Source of the DNA: Athripsodes cinereus
Lineage: Eukaryota; Arthropoda; Insecta; Trichoptera; Leptoceridae
Assembly (NCBI GenBank): GCA_947579605.1
Contig: OX388311.1
Coordinates: 25,174,951 to 25,238,950 of the forward strand
Reading direction: 5' to 3'
Length of the DNA stretch: 64,000 nucleotides
The notes under the pieces are model-generated. The model was not told the DNA's origin. It made no database searches and saw only the letters and a program-made list of their open reading frames with translations. This document shows positions 32,219-43,509 of the stretch, piece after piece. Position numbers and translations under genes: made by a program. The stretch's first letter is position 1; each line of letters begins with the position of its first letter.

Positions 32219-32762
32219 CAGGGTTACTCTTTACACATTACGATCTTAATCTTGTTTTGATCTTAATCATACGTTGGGCGAAGTGACTATAGCAAATAAT
32301 TGCAAAAAATGCATTTTTTGCATTTATTTGCTTTTTTACATTTTTCGCATTTTATACATTTTGCATTTTATACCTTTTTGCATTTTTCGCATTTTTACAA
32401 TTTTTTGCATTTTAAACATTTTATATATTTTATACATTTTTATAATTTTTTACATTTATTTTCATTTTTTACACTTTTACATTTTAAGTCGCAAATTTAT
32501 GTTTATTAGATTGGTAAAAAGGGGATTTTAATTGGTTTGTATATTGTTGTCTTTTAATGTCTATACTAATTGTTTTAACTGTCTGATCCTTACTGAATAA
32601 ATAAAATAAAAATAAAATAAAATAAAATAAAAAAAATAAAAAATACGTGAATACTAATTTTGCGATAGCGCAGTATTTTTTACTTTATCCCCTTCGTGCG
32701 TCGAATGATTAAGATCAAGACAAGATTAAGATCGTATTTAGATTGTGTCAAGAGTAACCCGG
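32219..32762. mobile_element. 544-bp TIR element with ACATTTT-repeat core
   Basis: Long inverted ends: GGGTTACTCTTTACACATTA then CGATCTTAATCTTG and TTGATCTTAATCATACG on the left, mirrored on the right as CGAATGATTAAGATCAAG, CAAGATTAAGATCG and AGAGTAACCC (about 60 bp, with an 8-bp gap). CA precedes the left GGG and GG follows the right CCC. The centre (32304-32480) is a run of imperfect ACATTTT / GCATTTT repeats, then an AAAAT microsatellite (32600-32645). I could not find a clear target duplication. No transposase. Confidence 0.7.
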
Positions 32763-33800
32763 TATATTTAGTATTATTTTTTAGTCCACATATTAGGTAC
32801 CTACTAAGTGAAGAATTTCTTTACAGATTCTGTAAATGACTGTTCCTGTGAATATTGCTAAATTAAAAATAAATAGTTATTCTTGAGATACATTACTCCT
32901 AGGTTTCCATTCCTCTAGACATCTCTGTCCATTGCTGCTTCTAGGATCCTTGCCCACTCCAAACTAAGTATTTCAATACGCATGTAAGACTTTACCAGCT
33001 TCATCTATAGGAAACTAGTAGATAATAAATAAATTTAAAAAAAAAAATTATACCTATACCATGTTTAAAATGATGAGATATGCTGATCATCTTAAATGTC
33101 TTATTTTTATTCGTGCAGTAAGGATTACTCACATGTTTATTACATGCAGTTCATACGGTGGCTATGCCTTAAGGATACAGATAACTAGATGATGTAGATC
33201 AAATCTCCTTTTAAACTCCAACTTATCCACCTTTTTTCAAGCACCCTTATTTTCCAATGTTTCCATTATAAGCTTCTGGATATCCACCTATTTAAACAGG
33301 CTTAAATATTAAATTTGTTCATAATATGTACCTTGATTATTATCTCAGTTCTAATACTTGTTCTTCTCCTTCTTTCTTACTAAACTTTATCCGCTTTTGC
33401 AATCGCCGGCACATAAAATCATCCTTCCGTACGGGAGAAGCATTAAAATTTAAAGTAATTTATTAGAAACTTTGCAAATATAATGTTAGAGACATAAGTA
33501 TTATAATATCGGCAAAGAGTTGATAACTATTAGGTATAATCAAATAGATAGATATATTAAAAATATCACGAATAATCTCTTCTGAAATGCAATATAATAT
33601 GTGCAAATATGTATGCGAGATTGTAAGATTTTCTATAATTGTTTTGTATGATATTGCTTGCACTGTTTGGATGGAATGTTTTTATCGCTTTCATGTTTAT
33701 ATTTATGTCTTTCACCTGTTGTGTACCATATTGAATTTAATAAATAAATAAAATATACCTTTAGTAAAGGACATAATATTATATCGCGCTGATAATAAAT
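32763..33800. other. No gene seen
   Basis: AT-rich. A weak R1 fragment at about 33118-33185 (plus) reads ATGTTTATTACATGCAG and TGGCTATGCC. Confidence 0.45.
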
Positions 33801-33804
33801 GTTA

Positions 33805-34060
33805 TCCCGTGGAGCACCCGGTAAAGAATTGGTCTCCCACTCTTCTGCGTAAGTTTTCGAGTGTCCTGTAAAAGGCAGGTGTTCGAAAATATTAAGACAT
33901 TTTACATCTTAAATTCAGCGATGAGGCTTGCCACCCATCCTGAATGTCTTGGTTTTATATTGGCACGAAGAGGACAGTTTGCATATTCCTTACATGCAGC
34001 TGATCTGCTGGCTACCCCACTTGTGGGATATGCCGTGATGGTATAGTAGTATAGTAGTAG
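33805..34060 (+). repeat. R1 repeat, best full-length copy
   Basis: Runs from CCCGTGGAGCACCCGGTAAA to GGATATGCCGTGATGGTATA and a TAGTATAGTAGTAGTATAG tail. Order of blocks: AGAATTGGTCTCCCACTCTT, TTTTCGAGTGTCCTGTAAA, GGCAGGTGTTCGA, GACATTTTACATCTTAAATT, CAGCGATGAGGCTTGCCACC, CATCCTGAATGTCTTGG, TATATTGGCACGAAGAGGAC, TTACATGCAGCTGATCTGC and GGCTACCCCACTTGTGGG. No clear pol III A/B boxes. The final 42 bases resemble the LINE-A 3' end. Confidence 0.9.
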
Positions 34061-34600
34061 TATAGTAATTAATGTTATTTTTAGATGTGTACTCTGTGAT
34101 AAAGAACGACAATAGTCCTGATTAGATTGATTATATTTAAAATTACATAATGTTTAATGATATTTGGTCAAAAAGGGAACTGTATTTTCGTCACTATAAC
34201 TTCCAATGGCAATGTGTTTCAGAGAGGAACGTACAATTTTTATTTTTTTATTTAAACTTTTTTCTTGTGTCGAGTATTGAACTTAGGCCTCTACATTCCT
34301 ATTGGATGCAACTCTATGTATATCATTGTAGGCCCGCCACTCTATTAATGCCATCGGAACATCTCACTTGCGATCTATCAACGCAACTACATCTTGTACA
34401 AAGTTCGAAATCATCTTTGTTCATTTACCATCGAACAACACGCCACGTATCTTACTTGGTTCCACTTAAATTCTGCAATTCAACCGTTTCCTTATCCAAA
34501 AATTTGTTTTTTTTCACCCTTGAATCAGATGCTTAGCATTCTTTGTACAGGTGTATATTAATATTACTGACAACAAGACGATTCTTCGAAGGATCATTAC
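34061..34600. other. No gene recognised
   Basis: A 128-codon open frame at 34150-34536 matches no family I know and has no supporting features. Confidence 0.4.
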
Positions 34601-34604
34601 AGCT

Positions 34605-34765
34605 GAAGACCGGCCACGTGGTGTAACGACTATCGCAGTCGACTAACATCGTCGTGGTCCTGGGTTCGATTCCCGATGTTTCGCTCGAAATTTTCACATC
34701 TTCAGGGTTCGGAAAAAACTGTCTCAGTAGGATTGAGATAGCACCAATTGTCTGGAAGAAATAAC
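34605..34765 (+). mobile_element. Second tRNA-derived SINE
   Basis: A-box-like GTGGTGTAACGACT (about 34618) and a good B box GGGTTCGATTCCC (34664-34676) lie in a tRNA-like head, but the T and acceptor stems do not pair well, which argues against a working tRNA gene. The body continues with TTCACATCTTCAGGGTTCGG and TGTCTCAGTAGGATTGAGA. Different family from 23340-23540. Confidence 0.65.
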
Positions 34766-34811
34766 ATGAAACGTGTTGAAATGATCAACATTATTATGAC
34801 TGCGCATGTTA

Positions 34812-34905
34812 TTTCACCCATCCTGAATGTTTTATTTTTGTTGGCACAAAGAAAACGATCATGAAATGAGGATTGTCTACTGGCTTTCCCACTTATGGAT
34901 AATAA
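34812..34905 (+). repeat. R1 repeat, diverged 3' third
   Basis: ACCCATCCTGAATGTTTTAT, TGTTGGCACAAAGAAAACGA and CTACTGGCTTTCCCACTTAT follow the R1 order. Confidence 0.6.
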
Positions 34906-35130
34906 AATATAATTTCCCACGCATGATAATATAAAAAGACAGATGTGATAGAATGTTATTTCAGCGATACACAATTACAATAAATTGAGATTTCACCGAG
35001 TAAGAAGATCCTTGTCAATGATACCAATTTGTTTTTATGGTGAAGTTACAATCTTAGTACTTTTTGGTATATACCCTCGGTGTCTAATTACACAGTTGTG
35101 AAATTAGATGATAAGATTTTCTAGTAGTCT

Positions 35131-35378
35131 TGGAGTCCCTGTTAAAGAATAGTTTTTCTACACGTTTATATATATGTTTTAGAGTGTCCCGTAAAAGACA
35201 AATGAAACGTAAAACCTTCGTTAAAACTATCGTATAAGGCAATCAACATCTACAATTCAGCAATGAAAGATACCACCTATTCTGAATGTCTTAGTTTTTG
35301 TTACTGAAAGGACAATTTTCATGACAAGATGCAGTAAGTCCGTTGGCTACCCCACTTGTAGGGCACGGCATAGATAAA
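35131..35378 (+). repeat. R1 repeat, old near-complete copy
   Basis: GTCCCTGTTAAAGAATAG, TTTTAGAGTGTCCCGTAAAA, CATCTACAATTCAGCAATG, CCACCTATTCTGAATGTC and TTGGCTACCCCACTTGTAGG follow the full R1 order with heavy divergence. Confidence 0.7.
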
Positions 35379-35451
35379 GTTTTTTCACACTTGTTATTTT
35401 TTGTTGTCATTTTATTGTCTTGTGTTATTTTGGTGCACACGGAATAGGGCA

Positions 35452-35531
35452 ATCTGAATGTTTATTACTCACAGTAGGTAAGCCCGCTAGCTATCTCACT
35501 TTTGGGTCATGCCGTGATGGTATAGTAGTAG
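35452..35531 (+). repeat. R1 repeat, 3' end only
   Basis: GCCCGCTAGCTATCTCACTT, TGCCGTGATGGTATAGTAG; a tail adjacent to the previous copy. Confidence 0.65.
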
Positions 35532-35534
35532 TAT

Positions 35535-38500
35535 TTTCTAGCTCTGATGCAATTGTGACTACCCACTAAACAGGTTTTAATGTATGTAAATACGACATAA
35601 GTAATTTAAAAAAACCTATGGTCACGTCTCGGTAATGTGAGCAAAGACCTTAACAACCAAAATGCATTATATCTAAAGCTTTGCCATTATCGTGAAATAT
35701 AAATCGTGCACTGACAGAAATATGTCTTATTATTTCCTACACTTAGAAGTAATACGTAGAAATCTATTGTAATAGTACAGGATAGTAAATTTCCATACTT
35801 ACGCCTTGGGAATCATTCGGGACCTTATCAGGGATGTCCCCTGAAGCTAATAAAATAGTACGGTTGAAATCAAAAAGGTTCCAACCAGATTTCGATTTCA
35901 ACAGTACAATAATAGAGTTTGTAAATTAAAAGAGAAAGGTATTTTTTTTAGAAATAAAATAATAAATTACATGCTTGTGTTTATTTATTTAGGTACGCTT
36001 ATTTTGTAAAACTCCATATTACCTAATTGTTTACAACAATTTGCTTGCTGTTAGTCTATTTGTAACATACTTAGTTTGCCGTGATGGTAAAGATATAGTT
36101 ATATGAAATGTAAGATTATGTATTGCAAATCAATATTTGATTAGCTAGTAGATCAGCTTCGTGAAATAAGTATGCGATCTGCTTCTGCGTACCTACAAAA
36201 AATGAAGACATTCAGTATGGGTGGCAGATCTCATCCAGGTAGATTACATACTGTATGCCGCGATGGTATAATTTTAATAAATAAAATTTTAACTACCAAC
36301 TTATTACGTAGCAAAATTTCAAAGAAGTATTGACTACGGCAAGGAAAAAATAGATTCAAACACGACGTAAAGCAATGATGTATTTTAAGATGGACAATAA
36401 AACTGTAAATTTTAATTTGTTCGTTTTACAACATTATAAAAATAACAAGCGGCGGTAGGCTGTAAAGAAATAAAAATATTTCAATTTTAAATTCTTTTAA
36501 CTTTGCTAACATTATACTGTTGACTTTTTCAATTTCGGTAAAACTCCAGATAAGGTGAACGCATCAAAATTAAAAATTATGAAATTTCTACTTGTATTCA
36601 CGTCAACGAAACGATTGTCAATAAAATGTACTTGCATAAAATAAAACTAGACTAACTCTATTCAGTAAAACGTAAAAATTTCACTGCCTGTGACATGTCA
36701 AACGTGTACAAAAAAAGCAAATAATTAATTTTGTAGTTAAAAAAATACATAATTTCACCGTATTCTTGTTTTCCAGGTAAAATACTACATATTATTCACA
36801 TTAAAATATTTTAAAATAATTATTTAAGTTCACCTTATCTGGAGAAATTCCTTAATTTCTTTCAGTTTTCGTTTTCTTTACTTGGTGTACCTATAGATAT
36901 ATATCAATACTGAGATTTCATTTGCCTTTACAACTGCTTCACCCTTGTTGATCGTAAAACCTAATGACAGAAATCTTACATATTAAATAGGAAGTAATTC
37001 CTACATTACAAAGGTTTGAGAAAGTGTTTTATTTTTATTGCTATTAATCTTAGTTGCCTCAATTATTTGCTACTTGACAATTCATACATACATAATATAT
37101 AATATAATAATCATATATTCTATATATATTCGTGTGAAATGTATTCTAATTCAAGGCCTTGAAAAGCTCGTCAATGGTGTAGGTTCACTGAAATCGCGAT
37201 AGTGTATTTTAAATTGGGGTAGTCAGCAGAATAGCCGCATGTAATAAATATGAAATATGACCATCATTCATAATCATTATCATCATTCTAACTGATAACT
37301 TTTATGGATTTGTACCTGCAGCTGTTAATTAATATTTTGTTTTATATTTTTGTCTGTCAATTAATTATTTATTTATGATCATATTTCTAACACGGTTCAA
37401 GTCGTGTAAAAATGATTAATAAATAAATTGGTATATTCATTTGTTCTTCATAATTACACCACTTATTGAAAACTAGGACATTCACAACAGCGGATATTCT
37501 CGTAGGTGTATGTATTATCTTGAGTTTTATATTTTACTTTTTAAACAAATCCTTACATATTATTTGAACAGTTTCCGCAGGAATTAGGTACCTATACCTA
37601 TGAGCTTTGTCATAATCATGATGAACCGATTTCATCGTAAAATTTACCGGTTCCTGAAAAAAAACATATTATCATAAAATAACATCTGACAAAATTTAAT
37701 TGAAAATTTATTGATGATCAAAAAAAAGTAGTGTTCTTTTATATTTGGCAAGAAATTATGATATTGAATCATATTCCTACAACTTATTCTTTGTTGTTTT
37801 AAAAAATCAATATTTTCATAATACTCATTTTCATTTCACAATAAAGATATGTGTAATATAATTAAGCAAATCTACTCATATAGGTATATAAAATATGTCT
37901 TGCACAAAATCAAGCTTTTTTATAAAACATAATGTGAATCACATTTTGAGTTTGTCCGAATTCCCGCGAACCGGTTGAAGTAAAATCTACTGGAATATAA
38001 ATTGTGAAAACTCTTTTCTTTACAGTTGTAATAAATTTCAGCAAATTAACATTAACAAGACTGTTGTGGTAGCTTTCTTCAAAACATATTTAATGCATTA
38101 CTTTTTATATTCCCCTCTCTACTTACGGAGCTCATTTTTTAAGCAAATTGCTCTAATGTGTCACATTCTTCCCACCAGACATTTAGGAATATAAACGGCC
38201 GTGTCAAAATATTAGACGCGATGCCGTGTTTGTGTTATTTCACCGTAAAACTACAATATGTTCTCTCTTAATAAAATATGAAAGAGCAAAGTCCTCAGCA
38301 AACTCCAGATCATAATGTTTTTTAATGTTTCGTACGACTCAGGTGCTGTGAAACGTATGTAATATTTGAATACTACAGTTGAGTAATGAGGGACAGTTTG
38401 AAGGTGCATTTTATTCGCTATTACATTTTCTCATGTTATTTTATATTAAATATTTATTACATCATTCAATACATAAGACTAATTCAAATATATTACCTGA

Positions 38501-38740
38501 AGGCATAATTATTTATATTTGATCTTGAATTTATTGATTTAAGATGTACCTACCTACCCATATTTTTGTATGTTATTGATTTCGTAATTTTATACTTAAG
38601 TAAAATTAAAAGTATTTATAACCTTGGATTTGATCCTCCTTTCAGAGCGTCTACAAAATTCAAGTTTTTTTCAATTGCTACAGGAGTGAATATCTGATAA
38701 CAGAAACTTTAAACTTTCGACACTTAGACAAATTTTCTTA
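35535..38740. other. Long AT-rich stretch with R1 scraps
   Basis: No genes. Weak R1 pieces lie at 36155-36236 (minus; GACATTCAGTATGGGTGGCA) and 37195-37240 (minus; AAATTGGGGTAGTCAGCAGA). Confidence 0.5.
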
Positions 38741-38744
38741 GCAT

Positions 38745-39163
38745 TGTAGCGCAGCTACATTTCTATGGTCCCGGGTGTGCATCGACCTTAAGATAATGAT
38801 AAGCGAAATCCGCGAGTCGCTATTCGTTGATTAGATAATTGTTACATTATCAGATAAGGCTCGTGGGTTGGAGGTCGGTGAACACCCGAGCCTCGACACT
38901 CTTTCGCCTGCCACTGGACGATCCACATCGCGTCAATCTCGCGCTTCGTGTTGCTTGCATATTCAACCCACACGTGAGTTAAAATCACATAATTAGTGTA
39001 AAATCAAATATATTTAACCAACTCTTTAAGAATTAATAATTGTTTATAGCAGCATAACAAAATTTCACAAACTTTGTTTACATAATTCTAACTTTAAAGC
39101 GATAAATATCTGTATTAAATATAACTTATTATTTTATATCACCATTCATATTAGCCTGCGATA
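38745..39163 (+). repeat. Left LTR, 419 bp
   Basis: Begins TGTAGCGCAGCTACATTTC and ends TTAGCCTGCGATA. Positions 38745-39018 are identical to 41228-41501. From 39019 on, the two copies are only loosely alignable. Confidence 0.85.
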
Positions 39164-39164
39164 A

Positions 39165-39177
39165 TGGTGACCCAGCG
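39165..39177 (+). other. Primer-binding site
   Basis: TGGTGACCCAGCG, one base after the left LTR. The initial TGG complements the CCA terminus of a tRNA; the tRNA species is not assigned. Confidence 0.7.
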
Positions 39178-39954
39178 TAAGTTTGTAAAGTAGAATCATT
39201 TGTTCTAATTTTTGTATTAAATAGAGAATTTCAATCATTTTTATATTGTTAAAATACAACACGTAAAATCTTTTTAAATTGATATGTAAAAATTAGTATT
39301 GTCCCGATGGGTTGGTATGCAAGCAAACACCGCCGCGAGGTAGTTTCATTAAATAATAATAATAAGTCGTAATAGAGTTAATATACATAGTAATCGTAGT
39401 AAATAGTACATACATTTATAATAATTTCATTCTACAGCGGTGAGTATTAAAATTCGGTAATACCAACAAAAGTACAACGATAGTACGCCTAAATGACGAC
39501 AGGCGGCGCGGCGATCTCCAGTGGTTGGCGAATTAGTCAAAAGAAAAAAAAAAGAAAAAAGATAGTAAAATCAGAAATAATATTAAAAAACGGGCAACAC
39601 TAAATTTAGCCGACTTTGTCTCTGGACTAGAATAACTGACAGTTGAACTACGTGATAACGTGACACATCTCTCTAGTAAATAATATTGGTTTATATCATA
39701 ATAATTACTAAATTTTAATGTAAATGTATTGTGGCGTGTATTGTAATTAGTTTACAGCGTAACAAAAACAAATTCAGACATTGAGGAAGCGAGCAGGGCG
39801 AGCGAAGCGACACACTGCAAAAGATGACAACCTGCACAAATTACAGTTATATCTCCGGTCTGGCGAGATTTGTGCCAGCCACAGCATAGTATCCTGAGAC
39901 TTAAGGCATAGTTACACAATTTTGGCAATAATAAACATCACCGACAGGTAAGCA

Positions 39955-40200
39955 TGCCCTTGCTATCCCATGATCATCATGCGTAAGGTTTGTACGAATC
40001 GAGGTGGACGTCATCCAACAGGCAAGCTGGTTTAGCCATGCCCCTGTATCCTGTGAACGACACGGGTAGGATTGGTACAACCGAGGTGGCCGTCACCGGC
40101 AAGAAAAGGTATGCCCCTGTTACTCGTGAACGACACGAGCTAGGTGCGGATAACCTAGGGGATCATCAACCACGCGACAACAGAAGACTGTCCAAGTGGA
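39955..40200 (+). repeat. Imperfect internal repeats, ~75 bp
   Basis: GAGGTGGACGTCATCCAACAG / GAGGTGGCCGTCACCGGCAAG and the preceding ATGCCC...ATC(C/A)TG phrases recur about two and a half times. A 74-codon open frame (39990-40214) results. No family recognised. Confidence 0.5.
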
Positions 40201-40250
40201 TCATACCAAAATAAAAACAAACATATTTTTGAGTTTTTACAGATACTATT

Positions 40251-40469
40251 GTGCCTCAGGAAAACAATAACTCAACGCAGGAGAGTGCAGAACAATCAGC
40301 CAATCTCAGAGAAATCAACAATCAGCCAATCACAGAGAGATCAGTCCAGAGTCAACAAGTCCAGAGTCCTCAGACAACAGAGCAAGCCTCCACATCCTCA
40401 AGTGGTACAAGAGTGACTACCAGGAGTGCGAGAAGACTTCAATTCATCAATAAATATCAAGCTGGATAA
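40251..40469 (+). CDS. Small polar ORF, possibly a Pol C-terminal tail
   Basis: 72 codons rich in Gln, Ser, Asn and Thr, ending VTTRSARRLQFINKYQAG. The TRSARR ending resembles the extreme C-terminal tails that follow the integrase in some LTR-element Pol proteins, but no catalytic domain precedes it here. It starts at a GTG/ATT-rich context without a convincing ATG context, so translation is unproven. It lies in the middle of the non-autonomous LTR element, 760 bp before the right LTR. Confidence 0.3.
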   Translation: MPQENNNSTQESAEQSANLREINNQPITERSVQSQQVQSPQTTEQASTSSSGTRVTTRSARRLQFINKYQAG

Positions 40470-41211
40470 CTCATAAGATACGTAATTCTATAATTTTTAA
40501 CGTAGAAATTGTCATAATTCAATATAAAGAATTTTATATTCATTATTTCAATATTTATTTATTACTTTGATGGCTTACATATAAATTTTCATAGTTGCTC
40601 TTTAACAAATAAATACATAAATAGAATCTTATCACAAGCATAATAATATTATGTTATTCATATAATAACCTTATAATTATAGCTTGTAAGATGCATAATT
40701 TCATATTTTTATATATTGGAGTGTATACATACACAGCGATTGTACATTTTCCTATAGACAAGTGATGATGTCATAGGAAAATGCAATCAAATATTTGCTT
40801 AGATGCTTATAAAAGAAAATTGCAATCTCTAGTCACTATGTTCTATACAATTTAAGTTTTTAAAAATATTTCATAGTCTGATAAGACATTTTTAAGAAAA
40901 AATATTTCATATTCATATAAAGCATTGTAAATTCATCCATCGAGCCATAGCATCATTTAGTTAGGTAGAGCTGAATAATAACAGCACACTAATTTGATCT
41001 TGGTTTTCAGGTTACACGGAGCCCTTAAGTGATGAGAGATGAGTCGCGGGGTTGTGTCAACTAGAGATGAGAGCTTCAGAAGAATTTTTTTTAAATATAT
41101 ATAATAGAACTAACAACATAGAATATAGATTTTTATTGTAAAGGTGGATATGCAAGCAATACGCGAGAAATGAGAATATCTTGGGAATGAGGCTGAACCT
41201 TCATTCTTAAC

Positions 41212-41227
41212 AGAAGGAGGGAAGGTA
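41212..41227 (+). other. Polypurine tract
   Basis: AGAAGGAGGGAAGGTA directly precedes the right LTR, as expected for priming of plus-strand DNA. Confidence 0.75.
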
Positions 41228-41769
41228 TGTAGCGCAGCTACATTTCTATGGTCCCGGGTGTGCATCGACCTTAAGATAATGATAAGCGAAATCCGCGAGT
41301 CGCTATTCGTTGATTAGATAATTGTTACATTATCAGATAAGGCTCGTGGGTTGGAGGTCGGTGAACACCCGAGCCTCGACACTCTTTCGCCTGCCACTGG
41401 ACGATCCACATCGCGTCAATCTCGCGCTTCGTGTTGCTTGCATATTCAACCCACACGTGAGTTAAAATCACATAATTAGTGTAAAATCAAATATATTTAA
41501 CTAACCCGTAGGGATTTAATAATTGTCTTAGTCAAAAGTAAATTTAATAAATCTATTTTATACTTCTAACTAGAAGAGAACATCTTTCATTTAATTCATT
41601 TTTCTTATTCACTTTACAAATTTGAACATAGCAAATATTACTTATTAAATGTAAGTAATTAATTTATATCGCCAGGTGAGATGTTTATTCATATTCCTTC
41701 ATAGGAGTCACATACATCTTAATTTAAATAATTCATTTTAATATTTCATACACATATTAACCTGCGATA
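41228..41769 (+). repeat. Right LTR, 542 bp
   Basis: Same first 274 bp as the left LTR and the same last dozen bases (TTAACCTGCGATA), but a longer, different middle. Confidence 0.85.
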
Positions 41770-42299
41770 GCATCATTAACCAAAAAAAAAATGCCATGAG
41801 CATATCAAAACACCTTCCGATATGAACGTGGTTATTGTGAAACAATTAAGTATCATTATTATCCTTACAATATGTTGAAGATAATTAGTTAATATAAATG
41901 CCGTAAAAAATAATTCAATCTAGCTATCTTTTACGGCGTCTTCCAAAACTAGAAATTGGAGTTGGAAAATTGGAAACTAATAAGGAAAAGCATTGGACTA
42001 ACTGCTTGCAATACAGGGAAGCAGTCTGCCTTCTCTATTCCATAAAAAATAAGATAACCCAGAAGTTTGGTACATTAATAGAAGATGTTAAATATCTTGA
42101 AGGTGATATTTTAATCGTGCCATTTACATAATTTTTTTGTTGTTGTTAAAAATGGGAGAATAATTGTCTATAAAAGTTTCGATAGTGAAATACGAATGAT
42201 TTTAAAGGAAGGTATGTAATCGTTGGTATTTTATCTCGCAAACACACAGTCATGATATTATTAATAATAATAATGCCTGATACCCGTTGCCATTTATTA

Positions 42300-42590
42300 T
42301 TTAGAGAGTGAATGTAATCATGCATCTTGCCGACGGTGCCATCCAAGGTGACTGTGAAGGCCGATCCTGGACAGGCACACTTTGTCACATTCGGGACAAG
42401 GCTGCTCCTCGTTTATAATGGGTCTGTGAGTTGTTCGACTTTGCGGGCCGCTATAGCGATTAATGGTTTTCCGCCATTTCATGCGATCACCCGCCATTTT
42501 CTCCCAGTCATCTTGAGCTATGATGTCCTTCAAGGTGTTGTGCAGGACATCTTTGTATCGTTTCCGCTGGCCTCCCCTCCTTTTGAAAAA
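42300..42590 (-). pseudogene. LINE-F C-terminal end with C2H2 finger
   Basis: Minus strand from about 42590: FKRRGGQRKRYKDVLHNTLK, then DWEKMAGDRMKWRKTI and CPECDKVCLSRIGLHSHLGW followed by H, ending TGA at 42318. KRYKDxLKxxL, W..A.DR..WR and a terminal C-x2-C-x12-H-x4-H-like finger are the standard C-terminal arrangement of a widespread group of insect RTE/R-like LINEs. The reverse transcriptase is missing. The frame is open but 5'-truncated by an A-rich run at 42587-42597. Confidence 0.75.
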
Positions 42591-42649
42591 AAAAACAGCA
42601 AATCAATCACAACTAGAGAACCAGCAAAGTTTGCAAACATTGTTTAATA

Positions 42650-43100
42650 ATAATAATATTTATTTGTCAAAAATATTCACAGAAACATATGTAGTTACAT
42701 AAATTTATTAAACATTGCACTAAATATATTTAAATCACCCTTAAAAAGACAAGTCTTGTGTAAAGGGGGATACATTCCCTGAAACGATATAGTATACTTA
42801 AATTAAACAATTTTCCAGTTTAATACATACTTTAAAAGTTTTTCTTTTTAATTGCTTGAAGATTCTTATAACACTTATTACATCTAGTATTATAATTTAA
42901 TGTAACATACATTAGTTTACAGTAGGTACAACAATATTGAATTCATAAAAAAAAGGTTTTTATTATATAACCTGAAACACATCTGAAATACTCAAATAAT
43001 TAATAGACACATTACGCCATGAAAAACTTCAGTTTAATACCTACTAGCATAATAACAAAAAGCACCTATAATGATGAGCAATACTTTTATTTTATACTAT
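42650..43100. other. No feature recognised
   Basis: AT-rich, no genes. Confidence 0.45.
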
Positions 43101-43102
43101 AT

Positions 43103-43509
43103 TTGAAATAATTAAAATAAAACACTTATTTGTAGTATATCCACGGTGACTTTTTATTGGACGCGAGCCGGCTTTCAAGAGCTTCCGCTCTCATGATCAG
43201 GCTGGCGAAATGTAAAGAAATTACAGGTTGGTAACAAATATATATAGTACCTATGTCATTGGGTAGCAAAACAAAAGAGGTAGTTAAGACAGTGGTAACA
43301 AACAATTGAAATGTTTGTTACCACTGTCTTAACTACCTCTTTTGTTTTGCTACCCAATGACAAACTATATATATTTGTTACCAACCTGTAATTTCTTTAC
43401 TTTTCGCCAACCTGATGATGAGAGCGGAAGCTCTTGAAAGCCGACTCGCGTCCAATAAAAAGTCACCGTGGATATACTACAAATAAGTGTTTTATTTTAA
43501 TTATTTCAA
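43103..43509. mobile_element. 407-bp near-perfect inverted repeat, Penelope-like end
   Basis: Arms of 202 bp (43103-43304) and 198 bp (43312-43509) flank a 7-bp loop. Only a handful of differences separate them. Each arm holds GGTGACTTTTTATTGGACGC, GGCTTTCAAGAGCTTCCGCT and TGTTTGTTACCACTGTC in mirror image. On the plus strand of the right arm CTGATGA (43412-43418), a stem AGAGC-GGAA-GCTCT (43421-43434) and GAAA (43436-43439) occur in hammerhead-ribozyme order. Penelope-like elements carry hammerhead motifs in their terminal repeats and are often arranged in inverted orientation, so I read this as paired termini without the coding part. Confidence 0.65.

Larger units (their letters stand above)
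38741..41773 (+). mobile_element. Non-autonomous LTR retrotransposon
   Basis: Direct LTRs (38745-39163 and 41228-41769) enclose 2,064 bp. GCAT flanks both ends (38741-38744, 41770-41773), a 4-bp target duplication. One base after the left LTR is TGGTGACCCAGCG (39165-39177), a primer-binding site beginning with the complement of the tRNA CCA end. The right LTR is preceded by the polypurine tract AGAAGGAGGGAAGG. No protease, reverse transcriptase or integrase is visible, so it needs proteins from a relative. Interior small ORFs are described separately. The LTRs differ strongly in their second halves. Confidence 0.85.

Noticed and set aside
32274..32531. Phe/Ile/Leu-rich open frames
   Set aside because: Low-complexity ACATTTT repeat read as protein.
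34150..34536. 128-codon open frame
   Set aside because: No recognisable motif, odd composition and no flanking evidence; likely chance.
34605..34680. Possible tRNA gene with a good B box
   Set aside because: T and acceptor stems do not pair and a non-tRNA body follows; better explained as a tRNA-derived SINE.
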